Part shown: piece by piece, positions 35,035 to 43,525 of the stretch
How positions within the stretch are numbered: position 1 is the first letter of the stretch
Layout of the letters: every line of letters starts with the position of its first letter
DNA from: Thermoflavimicrobium daqui
GTDB lineage: Bacteria; Bacillota; Bacilli; Thermoactinomycetales; Thermoactinomycetaceae
Assembly (NCBI RefSeq): GCF_003313465.1
Contig: NZ_KZ845664.1
Location: 186,001-250,000 of the forward strand
Direction of reading: 5' to 3'
Length of the DNA stretch: 64,000 bases
Notes under the pieces: model-generated
What the model was told of the DNA's origin: nothing
The model's input: the letters and a program-made list of their open reading frames with translations, nothing else
Database searches by the model: none
Program-made: the position numbers and the translations under genes

Positions 35035-35152
35035 ACCAAAAACGATTCGCTCTTACTCTAGAAGCGAATCGTTTTTGTGTGGAATCGATTTTTGCCCCCA
35101 AATCTTTAGCGGGAGTGAGGTAGAAAGCGATGAACGACTGTTTTATGCAATA
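35035..35152 (+). repeat. Interspersed fold-back repeat, copy 3 (rearranged left end)
   Basis: The right part matches the family (AATCGTTTTTGTGTGGAATC, CTTTAGCGGGAGTGAGG, AAGCGATGAACGACTG, ATGCAAT). The left part is replaced by an inverted duplicate of itself, giving a perfect stem of at least 14 bp between about 35038-35052 and 35062-35077. The duplication creates a second terminator-like hairpin behind thrS. Confidence 0.7.
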
Positions 35153-35350
35153 ACTTCGATTCATTTTAAATCTACCTTTTAAGAGGTTACACAATCATTT
35201 CACTGCTCACATCATTTAGTTGAGAAAATAGCAGTGTAATCAAATTTTGATCGAATTATATGAGTAATATATAAATAATTATTGTATATTATTTAACTAT
35301 TATTTAATATTGAAATATAATTATATATAATCGGATTAGGAGGAAGAAAG

Positions 35351-35764
35351 ATGAAAAATATTAATCCCAACGATGTATCCACCCATTCTTTTAATTGGGG
35401 AGTTATTAAATGGTTTGTGACTCCAACATTAATAAAAGACGCAACGATGACTTTCGGCGAAGTTATTTTGCTTCCAGAACAAGGGCATGATCGCCATAAC
35501 CATCCAAATGCTGAAGAGATTTTATATGTTCTTTCTGGAGAAGGCGAGCAAATGATCGATGACCAAGAACCATTTTCAATCAAAGCAGGCGATGTTATTT
35601 ATATTCCAAAGGGTATTTTTCATTCAACATATAATAAAGGTTGGGAGCCTTTGCGGTTATTAGCCATATATAGCCCAGGCGGTTCAGAACGAGACTTAGC
35701 TTCTTTACCGGATTTTAAAGAGATTCCTGCTGGAGAATATCAAACCTTTATCCGTAAATCATAA
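35351..35764 (+). CDS. Cupin domain protein
   Basis: A 137-residue single-domain cupin. Motif 1 is GHDRHNHPNAEEILYVLSGEG (about residues 45-65, His, His and Glu as metal ligands), and motif 2 is AGDVIYIPKGIFHSTYN (final His). Start and AGGAGGAAG ribosome site are clear. Such proteins are small dioxygenases, isomerases or binding proteins; no substrate can be named. It is a single gene. Confidence 0.85.
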   Translation: MKNINPNDVSTHSFNWGVIKWFVTPTLIKDATMTFGEVILLPEQGHDRHNHPNAEEILYVLSGEGEQMIDDQEPFSIKAGDVIYIPKGIFHSTYNKGWEPLRLLAIYSPGGSERDLASLPDFKEIPAGEYQTFIRKS

Positions 35765-35790
35765 AGCACTAAATTATGTCCAGCGACTGA

Positions 35791-35888
35791 GTAGATGTAT
35801 AACATTAATTACAGATTATACGCTCTGGAACGTCTATGACTTTAGGTTCCGACCCTTGTAGATGTATAACATTAATTACAGATTATAC
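35791..35888. CRISPR. CRISPR-like unit: two 31-bp repeats and one 36-bp spacer
   Basis: Identical 31-base repeats at 35791-35821 and 35858-35888 begin GTAGATGTATAACATTAATT and end TTATAC; they contain GTATAA and TTATAC arms as a partial palindrome. The 36-base interval (35822-35857) is non-repetitive and less AT-rich. Dimensions fit a minimal CRISPR, but there are no cas genes in the window and only two repeats, so a plain direct duplication is equally possible. Confidence 0.35.
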
Positions 35889-35893
35889 ATAAG

Positions 35894-35922
35894 AATCCAC
35901 TCCAATCGGGTAGTGGATTTTT
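35894..35922 (+). terminator. Terminator downstream of the cupin gene and repeat unit
   Basis: AATCCACT/AGTGGATT stem (35894-35901 with 35912-35919) followed by TTTT. It starts six bases after the second 31-bp repeat. Confidence 0.7.
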
Positions 35923-35972
35923 CTATTAATCTATTGAATCATAATTTTTTTTCTATAAATTATCATTTAAAG

Positions 35973-36001
35973 TTGACAAACAGGAACGCACGTTCTATAA
36001 T
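35973..36001 (+). promoter_or_regulatory. Consensus sigma-A promoter of the coiled-coil gene
   Basis: TTGACA (35973-35978), exactly 17 bases, then TATAAT (35996-36001). Both boxes are perfect. The start codon is 46 bases further on, behind AAGGAGG. Confidence 0.85.
35984..35995. promoter_or_regulatory. LexA (SOS) box between -35 and -10
   Basis: GAACGCACGTTC fits the Bacillus LexA/DinR pattern GAAC-RNRY-GTTY. It fills the promoter spacer and abuts the -10 box, a position where LexA would block RNA polymerase. The outer C/G positions of the longer consensus are not matched (G before, T after). Confidence 0.7.
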
Positions 36002-36047
36002 TTAGCTATACATAAATTTAGCGGTTTTATATTAAGGAGGAAAACGG

Positions 36048-37100
36048 ATGGGTAAAATCACCGAGAAAGATACAAAAGCAACTATCCTAAAAGCACTTCG
36101 TGAGGCAGAAAAACGGATTGCGGAATTAGAGAAAGGAAAGCTAGATCCTGTTGCCGAAACGACCGCTAAAAAGACTACGGAAACAATAACTAAAGCGAAT
36201 CAGATCATGGAAGGTAATATAGAAGATAAAATAACCGATCTGTCTAAGTCGGTTAGCAGTCTCCTAGGCAAGATTAGTGAGGATATTACTGCACAAACCA
36301 ATAATTTGAAAACAGTTAAAGAGGCTATCGCGATTAAGGAAGCAGAACTCAAAGAATTATTTGGTATCGAAAAAGAAGCGCATACTTTGGCTGGACTCGT
36401 CAATGCGCACCAAGAGTTGAAGCTAGCCCAAGAAAAAGAATTAGTAGAAGCCAAAGAAAACGCAACTACGGAGCTAAATGAGATTTTAGATCAAATTAAA
36501 AAAGCACGTGAAGAATATGAAGTACTAGTGAAAGAACAAAAAGCAAAGTTAGAGCAAAGTCAAAAGCGTGAAAAAGAAGAGTTTAAATACGATTTTGAAA
36601 GACATAAAAAACAATCATACGATAATCTGGAAGATGAATTGGCTGCGAAACGGAAAGAGTTTAACTTAGAAGTAGAGAAAAAGAACGCCGAGTTAGATCA
36701 ATATAAAAAATCTCTGGATGAACGTGATGTTGCTATCCAAAAAAGGGAAGAGAAGATGAGCCAGCTAGAAGCTGAAGTAGAAGCCTTCCCGAAAAAATTG
36801 GATGAAGTAAAAGCAGAAGCGGAAAAGAAAGCAGAAGCAGAGATCAAGAAAGTACTTGCGATTCGTGAAGCAGCACTTAAAAGAGAAGTGGAAGCAGACC
36901 GTCGTATTCTGGAAACAGAACGTGATAATCTCAAAGCTCAGCTTGAGACAGCGAATGAAAATATGGCTACATTACAAGCGAAATTGGATGAAGCATATAA
37001 GCGTATTCAAGAAATGGGGATCCAAATGGTATCCAGTTCAAACGAATCAAAAGCATTTGATAAAATTGCTGCACTTGTTACTGATAAGAGCAGTAAGTAA
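36048..37100 (+). CDS. Long coiled-coil protein, probably SOS-regulated
   Basis: A 350-residue, almost entirely helical, highly charged (Lys/Glu/Ala) protein with no signal peptide, membrane segment or cysteine. Continuous coiled-coil is expected from about residue 100 to 335, with QKREKEEFKYDFERHKKQ and EVEAFPKKLDEVKAEAEKKA as examples. I do not recognise a family; it looks like a structural or scaffold protein. Its consensus promoter contains a LexA-type box, so induction by DNA damage is predicted. It is a single gene closed by a terminator at 37105-37140. Confidence 0.8.
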   Translation: MGKITEKDTKATILKALREAEKRIAELEKGKLDPVAETTAKKTTETITKANQIMEGNIEDKITDLSKSVSSLLGKISEDITAQTNNLKTVKEAIAIKEAELKELFGIEKEAHTLAGLVNAHQELKLAQEKELVEAKENATTELNEILDQIKKAREEYEVLVKEQKAKLEQSQKREKEEFKYDFERHKKQSYDNLEDELAAKRKEFNLEVEKKNAELDQYKKSLDERDVAIQKREEKMSQLEAEVEAFPKKLDEVKAEAEKKAEAEIKKVLAIREAALKREVEADRRILETERDNLKAQLETANENMATLQAKLDEAYKRIQEMGIQMVSSSNESKAFDKIAALVTDKSSK

Positions 37101-37104
37101 TGGT

Positions 37105-37141
37105 AAAACCCGTATTGCATTTCTATGTGATACGGGTTTTA
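37105..37141 (+). terminator. Terminator of the coiled-coil gene
   Basis: Stem AAAACCCGTAT/ATACGGGTTTT (37105-37115 with 37130-37140), 14-base loop, four bases after the stop codon. Confidence 0.85.
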
Positions 37142-37330
37142 TTTGTTAAGGATTTATTTTATTTTCTTGTTTTAAGTTATTTTCACAGCGTTTTACCTCT
37201 CTCTTAACAGGTGTATGGATTGGGTGAAATATTCATAAAATATACAGTATTATTTGAATTTTTATGTTAAAATGATATATATTCTTTTCACATTATTTTT
37301 AAGGGACTGGATCTACAAGGAGGATAAAGA

Positions 37331-38551
37331 ATGGACGTCCAATTTGGGAATGTGATTATTAATGATATTGCTAATTTTGATAGTCTTGAAGCAGCATGGG
37401 ATTGCTTTAATTGGTTAAAGCATATGAGAGAAAATCATCCAGTATATTATGATCCGAATGAAGATGTTTGGAATGTTTTTTTATACGAGGATGTAAAACG
37501 GGTCTTACATGATCACACCTTATTTACAAATAAAAAGAAACGTAGTTTTATCCCCATCCCTCGCAATTTAAATAATAGGAGTAATTTAAATTTTTCGGAC
37601 CCACCTGAACATCAAAAAAGAAGAGCCCTTCTTGCCAAAGCTTTTACACCAAGAAGTTTAAAAGATTGGGAGCCTCGTGTTCAAGCCATTACAGACGAAT
37701 TAGTCGATGAGATGGAAGGTCGAAGAGAGATCGATATTGTCCAAAGTTTATCGATTCCCCTTCCTGTGATTGTTATAGCTGATCTATTAGGAGTTCCATC
37801 AAAAGATCGTAACATCATAAAAAAATGGTCAGATACCTTGTTTTATCCATATGAACAAGGAAGCATGGATGAGATCAGAAGAAAGAAACAACAAGCTCAT
37901 CAAGAATTTTTTCAATACTTATATCCTATCGTTCTGGAAAAGCGGCATCAACTTACAGATGATATTATTTCTGATTTAATAAGAGCAGAGATTGATGGAG
38001 AGCGATTAACGGATGAAGAGATCGTATTAAGTAGTATAGGCCTTTTAGGAGCTGGCAATGAAACCACAACACAATTGATTTCTAACTGTTTTTATTGTTT
38101 TTTAATCGATAAACCGAGTACATATAAAGAATTGCGAGAAAATCACGATTTGATTCCGAAAGCGATCGAAGAAGTTTTACGCTATCGTTTTTTTGCAAAA
38201 ATGGACCGTGAAATCGCGCAAGATACCAATGTGTTTGGACCTAAAATGAAAAAAGGACAAGCGATTGTAGCATGGATCAGTGCTGGTAATCGAGATGAAC
38301 GTCAATTTGCTTCACCTGAAGAATTTGATATTTATAGAAAAGGAAATCAAAGTCATTTAACATTTGGAGCTGGACCCCATTTTTGTTTAGGTGCTCCTCT
38401 CGCCCGAATGGAGGCAAGAATTGCCTTGAAAACGTTTATTAAGCGTTATTCTAAGGTTTCGATTCCAAAGACATTTAGGCTCCAAGACCATTTGATTAAA
38501 TCAGTAAGCTATGCATCGTTAAAAAGCTTCCCTCTTATAGTAGAAAAATAA
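37331..38551 (+). CDS. Cytochrome P450
   Basis: A 406-residue soluble bacterial P450. The I-helix oxygen-activation motif is LLGAGNETTTQL (about residues 238-249), the ExxR motif is in AIEEVLRYRFF, and the haem loop is FGAGPHFCLGAPLARMEAR with the axial cysteine at residue 352. There is no N-terminal anchor. No ferredoxin or reductase gene is adjacent, so it must use shared redox partners. Close to CYP107/109-type enzymes by appearance; the substrate is unknown. Confidence 0.95.
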   Translation: MDVQFGNVIINDIANFDSLEAAWDCFNWLKHMRENHPVYYDPNEDVWNVFLYEDVKRVLHDHTLFTNKKKRSFIPIPRNLNNRSNLNFSDPPEHQKRRALLAKAFTPRSLKDWEPRVQAITDELVDEMEGRREIDIVQSLSIPLPVIVIADLLGVPSKDRNIIKKWSDTLFYPYEQGSMDEIRRKKQQAHQEFFQYLYPIVLEKRHQLTDDIISDLIRAEIDGERLTDEEIVLSSIGLLGAGNETTTQLISNCFYCFLIDKPSTYKELRENHDLIPKAIEEVLRYRFFAKMDREIAQDTNVFGPKMKKGQAIVAWISAGNRDERQFASPEEFDIYRKGNQSHLTFGAGPHFCLGAPLARMEARIALKTFIKRYSKVSIPKTFRLQDHLIKSVSYASLKSFPLIVEK

Positions 38552-38642
38552 ATAGGAATCGATTGGACAGTCGCAACCATCCGATTTCATTTTGGAGGGC
38601 GACTGTTTTTATTTTTGCATAAAGAACATGCTGTTATATTGT

Positions 38643-38774
38643 AGAGCATGTTGTATAACTCGATTAAAACACAGATCATACCAAGAGGAAGTTACGAATC
38701 GTTTTAGTGTAGGATCGACTTTTGCGCCCAATCTTTGGTGGGAGTGGGGAAGCGATTAGCGGTTGGAAATAATG
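38643..38774 (+). repeat. Interspersed fold-back repeat, copy 4
   Basis: It starts GAGCATGTTGTATAACTCG and contains CAGATCATACCAAGAGGAAG, TGTAGGATCGACTTTTGCG and GGGGAAGCGATTAGCGGTTG. The right terminal GCAAC is degraded. It follows the P450 gene. Confidence 0.75.
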
Positions 38775-38883
38775 GAATAGATATATAGATATTTGTAATA
38801 TTTATAAATAGTCTATGAATCATAGAGACAATGAAAAAACTAATCTTGTATAATCTATAAAAAATAGGTTGATAGGTGATGCT

Positions 38884-39096
38884 ATGTTCAAATTGTTAGC
38901 TAAAATATTTGAGATTAGAAATAGTTATTATGCGTTCTTCGGAGCAATTGTTTTAACACTTATTTTATTTGGAAATGCAATCGTCAGATTTTTTCAAGGT
39001 AAGATGTTGGTTGGGATCGTGTTTTTGGTATTGTCTGTTCTTTCAATCCCTTTGATAAAGTTTGTTTATAATAAAAGAAAAAAATTTACAGACTAA
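38884..39096 (+). CDS. Small two-helix membrane protein
   Basis: A 70-residue hydrophobic protein with two predicted membrane segments (about residues 14-34 and 40-58) and a basic C-terminus KFVYNKRKKF. ATG 38884 follows AGGTGAT at good spacing; a TTG at 38869 is less likely. It is followed by a perfect terminator, which supports a real transcription unit. Family unknown. Confidence 0.6.
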   Translation: MFKLLAKIFEIRNSYYAFFGAIVLTLILFGNAIVRFFQGKMLVGIVFLVLSVLSIPLIKFVYNKRKKFTD

Positions 39097-39100
39097 AGAA

Positions 39101-39136
39101 AAACAGGTAGGGATTAACAATCCCTACCTGTTTTTT
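39101..39136. terminator. Bidirectional terminator
   Basis: Perfect 15-bp stem (39101-39115 with 39119-39133) with a 3-base loop and following T run. It serves the small membrane protein and the convergent L,D-transpeptidase gene. Confidence 0.9.
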
Positions 39137-39165
39137 GGACTTGAGCCAGTTTCTAATTACACCAT

Positions 39166-39954
39166 TTATACTTGATGCCCCCATTGATTACCTCGCCATA
39201 CCCCATTACTTTCCCCTGAATGAATCCAGACAGGTGTACCAATAGGAATGAGGCTATATAATTCAATGACATCTTGGTTATACATACGTACGCAACCATT
39301 TGAAGCATAGTTACCAATTGAATCAGGATTATTCGTTCCATGAATCCCATAGGTGCGACCACTATCCCCATTGACCTGAAGGCCATTCCACCTTGGGCCT
39401 AGTGGATTCTCAGGTACGCCTCCCGGAATGTTTTTCCATCCAGGTTTAACGAACTTAACGATAATCGGAAAGGTTCCTTCAGGTGTTCTTGAAGGATCAC
39501 GACCCGTTGCGACCGGAAAAGTTCTAATCACTTGACCATCCTGATATAAAAATAGTTGATTGGTTTGTTTGTTAATCTCAATTTGATAAGATGCAGTTTG
39601 AGCTTGATGGCTTGTAGTCGTATTTGACTGGGTTTCCTTTTGTTCCCACTCTGTCACTGTTTCAGTAGTAAGGGCTTTTTGATGATATTCTTTCTTTTTA
39701 TCGATAGAATGATCCTGATTGGGCTCTGGTTGTTTTGGCTTCTGCTTATCTGTAACAGGAGACAAATGGGTGACTTTATCGGATTGAATCTTGGGAGCAT
39801 TCTTCGTTTCTTTTTGAGGTGATGGTAGCTCATTGCCACATCCTGAAATAAAAATAATAGATAAAACTAAGATTAAGATCATCGGAACTATCTTTTTAAA
39901 AAGAGAAGACGGAACTAATCTATCGAATAATTGTAAATAATCGTTGCCTTTCAT
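39166..39954 (-). CDS. L,D-transpeptidase (YkuD domain) lipoprotein
   Basis: A 262-residue protein. The N-terminus has a hydrophobic segment ending in the lipobox FISGC (cysteine about residue 39), so it is expected to be anchored outside the membrane. A polar, Lys/Glu/Thr-rich linker follows (about 40-125), then a YkuD domain from TASYQIEINKQTNQLFLYQDG to the end, with catalytic HGTNNPDSIGNYASNGCVRM containing His and Cys. It cross-links or remodels peptidoglycan. The leader before the hydrophobic core is long (about 20 residues). Confidence 0.9.
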   Translation of the reverse strand: MKGNDYLQLFDRLVPSSLFKKIVPMILILVLSIIFISGCGNELPSPQKETKNAPKIQSDKVTHLSPVTDKQKPKQPEPNQDHSIDKKKEYHQKALTTETVTEWEQKETQSNTTTSHQAQTASYQIEINKQTNQLFLYQDGQVIRTFPVATGRDPSRTPEGTFPIIVKFVKPGWKNIPGGVPENPLGPRWNGLQVNGDSGRTYGIHGTNNPDSIGNYASNGCVRMYNQDVIELYSLIPIGTPVWIHSGESNGVWRGNQWGHQV

Positions 39955-40405
39955 CTTTCTATTTCTCCTATCGCATCCTTTTTTATAGCTAATATAACTA
40001 TCATAGTAATTTATATAAAATAATCAATCTCCCATTTTTGTTAATAAAACTATATTTTTCCATAAAAGAAATAGATTTTTGCTATATGTTGATTTTAATT
40101 TTATAGAAGATGTAACAAAATAGAATGTGATGGTATAGACATCGTGTTAAACGGGAATGGAATTAAGCATTCATTAATCCGCTTTTATTTAATTGATCAG
40201 TCGGCTCTCTTTGATAAGTGATAAACTAAATAAATTGGTAATTTATAGGATTGATTATATTTTTTCTATTGAATAGAAAAGTAAGACTACAATAGCAAAT
40301 TAAGTAAGTGAAATTCTATTTAAATAATGGATATATATTGATATATTAATAATATATTGTATAATTAAAATAGAATTATAATTTAATAAAAGGGAGGAAC
40401 TCAAA
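39955..40405. other. AT-rich divergent intergenic region
   Basis: 451 bases between the divergent L,D-transpeptidase and amidase genes, over 70 percent AT by eye. I see no gene, repeat copy or strong hairpin; both promoters must lie here. Confidence 0.4.
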
Positions 40406-41917
40406 TTGAAACGACCTTACCTCATGGGCTTATCACTTCTTTGTGTCTTATTCAGTTTGCTACTCCCAACACAGTTATTTGCTACCAATCAATCTGTAGC
40501 AAAATCGAATAATTTATCTGAATTTTTCAAACAAGCATCGATTGAATATCATGTTCCCGTCGAAATCTTACTCGCGATTGGTTATGCTGAAACCAGATGG
40601 ATGGATCATAAAGGAAAACCGAGCCAATTAAATGGGTTTGGTATTATGCATCTAGCTGAGAATCCTACCAATCAAACACTGGTTGAGGCTAGTAAACTAT
40701 TAAAAGTAGATAAAGAAACTTTGAAAAAAGATATGAAGCAAAATATTCGTGGTGCTGCAGCTGTTCTTAAGCAATTAGCTAAGCAGAATAACAAGGGGGT
40801 CATCCCAAAAAATCTAGCTGACTGGTATACCACTGTGGCGAGTTATAGTCATCTGTCCAACAAGCTAACACAAAAATGGTATGCTGATGATGTTTTTAAT
40901 TTTATCAATCAAGGGGTAAAACGTGTCATTCATCAAGAAGAAATTATCTTGCCTCCAACGAAGGTAATACCTAATCGTGGAGACTATGAAAATATCGTCA
41001 TGCCGAGTGCTACACCTGACTATCCGAATGCACGTTGGGTTGCCGCTTCAAGTTCCAACTATACCTCAGCAAATCGTCCAGCTGATGGGAATAAGATAAA
41101 TTATGTGATTATCCATACCACACAAGGATCATATGCTGGGGCTATTAGTTGGTTTCAAAATCCTGCTGCTCAAGTGAGCGCTCACTATGTCATACGTTCA
41201 AGTGATGGACAAGTAACACAAATGGTTCAAAATAAAGATATTGCTTGGCATGCAGGAAATTGGACTTATAATGCTCAGTCGATTGGAATTGAACATGAAG
41301 GTTATGTCAATGACCCTGCTTGGTATACGGATGTAATGTATCGGTCTTCTGCCAATTTGACTCGTTGGCTCTGTGATAAATATGGCATTCCCAAAGATCG
41401 CACCCGGATTATCGGGCATAATCAAGTCCCAGGTGCGACCCATACAGATCCAGGCACTCACTGGGATTGGAATTACTATATGAATCTAGTGAAAAATAAT
41501 ACAGGTGATCCAACTGGGATCATCGTTGATAATGAAACCGCTGGTCGCTTCACGGCTAGTAGTAATTGGGATGTAAGCACCTATAGCTCAACCAGATATG
41601 GAAGTAATTATCGTTATGCAACCCCACAAGCAGTAAGCGATGTAGCTTGGTATAAAATCAATGTTCCTTCTGCAGGTAGCTATGATGTCTATGCATGGTG
41701 GCCCACTGCGCAATATAATCCAAAAACGCCTTATATCATTAAGACCACCACAGGTAATCAAACGATATATGCTGACCAAAGTAAAAATGGGGGGAAATGG
41801 AATTATCTAGGTACCTTTCAGTTAAGCGCAGGGGATTATAACGTGGTTGGAGTCTCTAGATGGACAGGGGGGAGTGGATATGTCGTAGCTGATGCGGTAA
41901 AAATAGTGAAGAAATAA
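40406..41917 (+). CDS. Secreted three-domain peptidoglycan hydrolase (amidase_2)
   Basis: A 503-residue exported protein, TTG start behind AGGGAGG. After the signal peptide (cleavage about residue 26, after LFA) comes a goose-lysozyme/SLT-like segment with YHVPVEILLAIGYAETRW (about 45-130). Next is an N-acetylmuramoyl-L-alanine amidase_2 domain (about 205-370) with VIIHTTQGSYAGAISWF, HYVIRSSDGQVTQMV, IAWHAGN and GHNQVPGATHTDPG holding zinc ligands. Last is a C-terminal golvesin-like beta domain (about 375-503) ending GGSGYVVADAVKIVKK. It should cut the stem peptide from glycan strands. Confidence 0.9.
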   Translation: MKRPYLMGLSLLCVLFSLLLPTQLFATNQSVAKSNNLSEFFKQASIEYHVPVEILLAIGYAETRWMDHKGKPSQLNGFGIMHLAENPTNQTLVEASKLLKVDKETLKKDMKQNIRGAAAVLKQLAKQNNKGVIPKNLADWYTTVASYSHLSNKLTQKWYADDVFNFINQGVKRVIHQEEIILPPTKVIPNRGDYENIVMPSATPDYPNARWVAASSSNYTSANRPADGNKINYVIIHTTQGSYAGAISWFQNPAAQVSAHYVIRSSDGQVTQMVQNKDIAWHAGNWTYNAQSIGIEHEGYVNDPAWYTDVMYRSSANLTRWLCDKYGIPKDRTRIIGHNQVPGATHTDPGTHWDWNYYMNLVKNNTGDPTGIIVDNETAGRFTASSNWDVSTYSSTRYGSNYRYATPQAVSDVAWYKINVPSAGSYDVYAWWPTAQYNPKTPYIIKTTTGNQTIYADQSKNGGKWNYLGTFQLSAGDYNVVGVSRWTGGSGYVVADAVKIVKK

Positions 41918-41958
41918 TAAGGGATAGATACAGAGCGGGAATTGTATATAATATGGAG

Positions 41959-41998
41959 AAGAGTAGTTGTTTGATAACAAAATAACTACTCTTTTCTA
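41959..41998 (+). terminator. Terminator of the amidase gene
   Basis: Stem AAGAGTAGTT/AACTACTCTT (41959-41968 with 41984-41993) followed by T-rich sequence. Confidence 0.75.
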
Positions 41999-42202
41999 TC
42001 ATTCATCCAAAAACCTAAGTCAGTTCGGGATCTCTTTGCTATAGAATTAACTATTTTTAAGTAATCATATGAATGATAAAGGAGTAGCGCCTATGATATA
42101 TGCAAGACCTCCCTGCTAATCATTAAAGTCAAATCATTCACGAGCACCTCCTCCATGTTCTGGTTTAGCAAAAGCAAGCCAAAACATGAGAGGAGCTTCA
42201 TC

Positions 42203-43366
42203 ATGAATGATATGAACAATGTTTGGAGATTGTATGTCATTCGATTCTTTCAGAGTCTGATCCCTGCATATGTAATTGAGAGGTTGTTTTGGGAACAAAG
42301 AGGTATGACCATCCAGATGGTGGTATATACAGAGATTATTTACGCAGTCACTATCGTTTTATTGGAAGTTCCGAGCGGAATCATGGCAGATAAATGGGGT
42401 CGGAAGAAATTAATGGTGCTAAGTGCCTTTTTGGGCTGCTGTGAGTTTTTGATTTTGGTCTTTGCAACTGAGTTTTGGCACTTTGCTATCGTTGTTTTCC
42501 TAGCAGGTATAGCTCGTTCTGCATGTAGTGGATCAGAAAACGCACTACTTTATGATTCATTATTATTAAATGGGAAGGAACAGTCCTTTGAGAAATACCA
42601 AGGGTGGTTAAATGGGTTTGATTTGATAGCTGCTATCATCGCAGCAGTGTGTGGAAGCCTATTGGCTAATCGATTTGGATTCGAATTGAATTATTGGCTG
42701 TCCTTCATTGGTATGTTTGTTTCCTTCTGTGTATCATTGATGCTCGTTGAGCCAGTTATTAAAAGCGACACGTCTGAATCAATAGCGATCAAAGAATATG
42801 TAAAAACGTCGATACGCTTTTTTTATAAGAATCCAGGAGTTTGTTTAGTGATCCTGTCTGGAATGATTACAGGTGCAGCTTTGAACTTCATTGATGAGTT
42901 CTGGCAACTTTATATAAATCGACTAGGGATCCCTGTGATATTTTTCGGGGTATTTTCAGCTTGCCTGATGTTTTTGAGACTTCCGGGAAATATGTTTGCA
43001 TATGCGTTAAAAAGTCGGTTTCGTTATCGGAGTTTGTTGTTAGGTGTAACGGCTTTGTTTGCAGTAGGATTTTTTTATATCTCTGTAGTAAAAGACTATA
43101 CGAGTTTAATGGTTATTTTCCTTATTTGTTTGTGTTCAGGTATCATCGAGCCAATTACAACTGGATACTTACACCATCGGATTGATTCGAACATAAGGGC
43201 AACTCTAGATTCTTTTCAGTCGCTAGGTTCGAATCTAGTACTGATTATAATGAGCGTAGGATTTGGTTTTTTCTCAGCAAGATTGGATATTTTTGGAGGC
43301 TATGGGTTCATTGGCTTTATTTGTGGTGGGTTTTTTGTTTATTTTTTTCTGGTATCAAGGTCATGA
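42203..43366 (+). CDS. MFS transporter
   Basis: A 387-residue, about 12-helix major facilitator protein. GIMADKWGRKKLMVLSAFLG after helix 2 is the classical loop 2-3 motif. The N-terminus MNDMNNVWRLYVIRFFQSL is typical of drug-efflux-like MFS proteins in Bacillus. ATG 42203 is 7 bases after AGGAG; the longer frame from 42155 is not preferred. The substrate is unknown. It is a single gene with a hairpin at 43413-43439. Confidence 0.88.
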   Translation: MNDMNNVWRLYVIRFFQSLIPAYVIERLFWEQRGMTIQMVVYTEIIYAVTIVLLEVPSGIMADKWGRKKLMVLSAFLGCCEFLILVFATEFWHFAIVVFLAGIARSACSGSENALLYDSLLLNGKEQSFEKYQGWLNGFDLIAAIIAAVCGSLLANRFGFELNYWLSFIGMFVSFCVSLMLVEPVIKSDTSESIAIKEYVKTSIRFFYKNPGVCLVILSGMITGAALNFIDEFWQLYINRLGIPVIFFGVFSACLMFLRLPGNMFAYALKSRFRYRSLLLGVTALFAVGFFYISVVKDYTSLMVIFLICLCSGIIEPITTGYLHHRIDSNIRATLDSFQSLGSNLVLIIMSVGFGFFSARLDIFGGYGFIGFICGGFFVYFFLVSRS

Positions 43367-43412
43367 TATGATAAATAGTATTGAAATAATTGGATTGAAA
43401 AGAATAAGATGG

Positions 43413-43446
43413 AGGAAACCCAAAAAAATTGGATTTCCTTTAGTTT
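43413..43446 (+). terminator. Terminator-like hairpin after the MFS gene
   Basis: Arms AGGAAACCCAA and TTGGATTTCCT pair at 10 of 11 positions, loop of five A, followed by TTAGTTTT. Confidence 0.6.
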
Positions 43447-43525
43447 TATTGAATGATCAACATTTAAAATTGAACAGGCTTGTTGCTAATAATAAAAAAA
43501 CACTAAAAATGACATGGAAGCTTGA

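Noticed and set aside
36200-36454. Ser/Ala-rich minus-strand frame within the coiled-coil gene
   Set aside because: Antisense of Lys/Glu/Ala-rich coding DNA commonly gives such frames.
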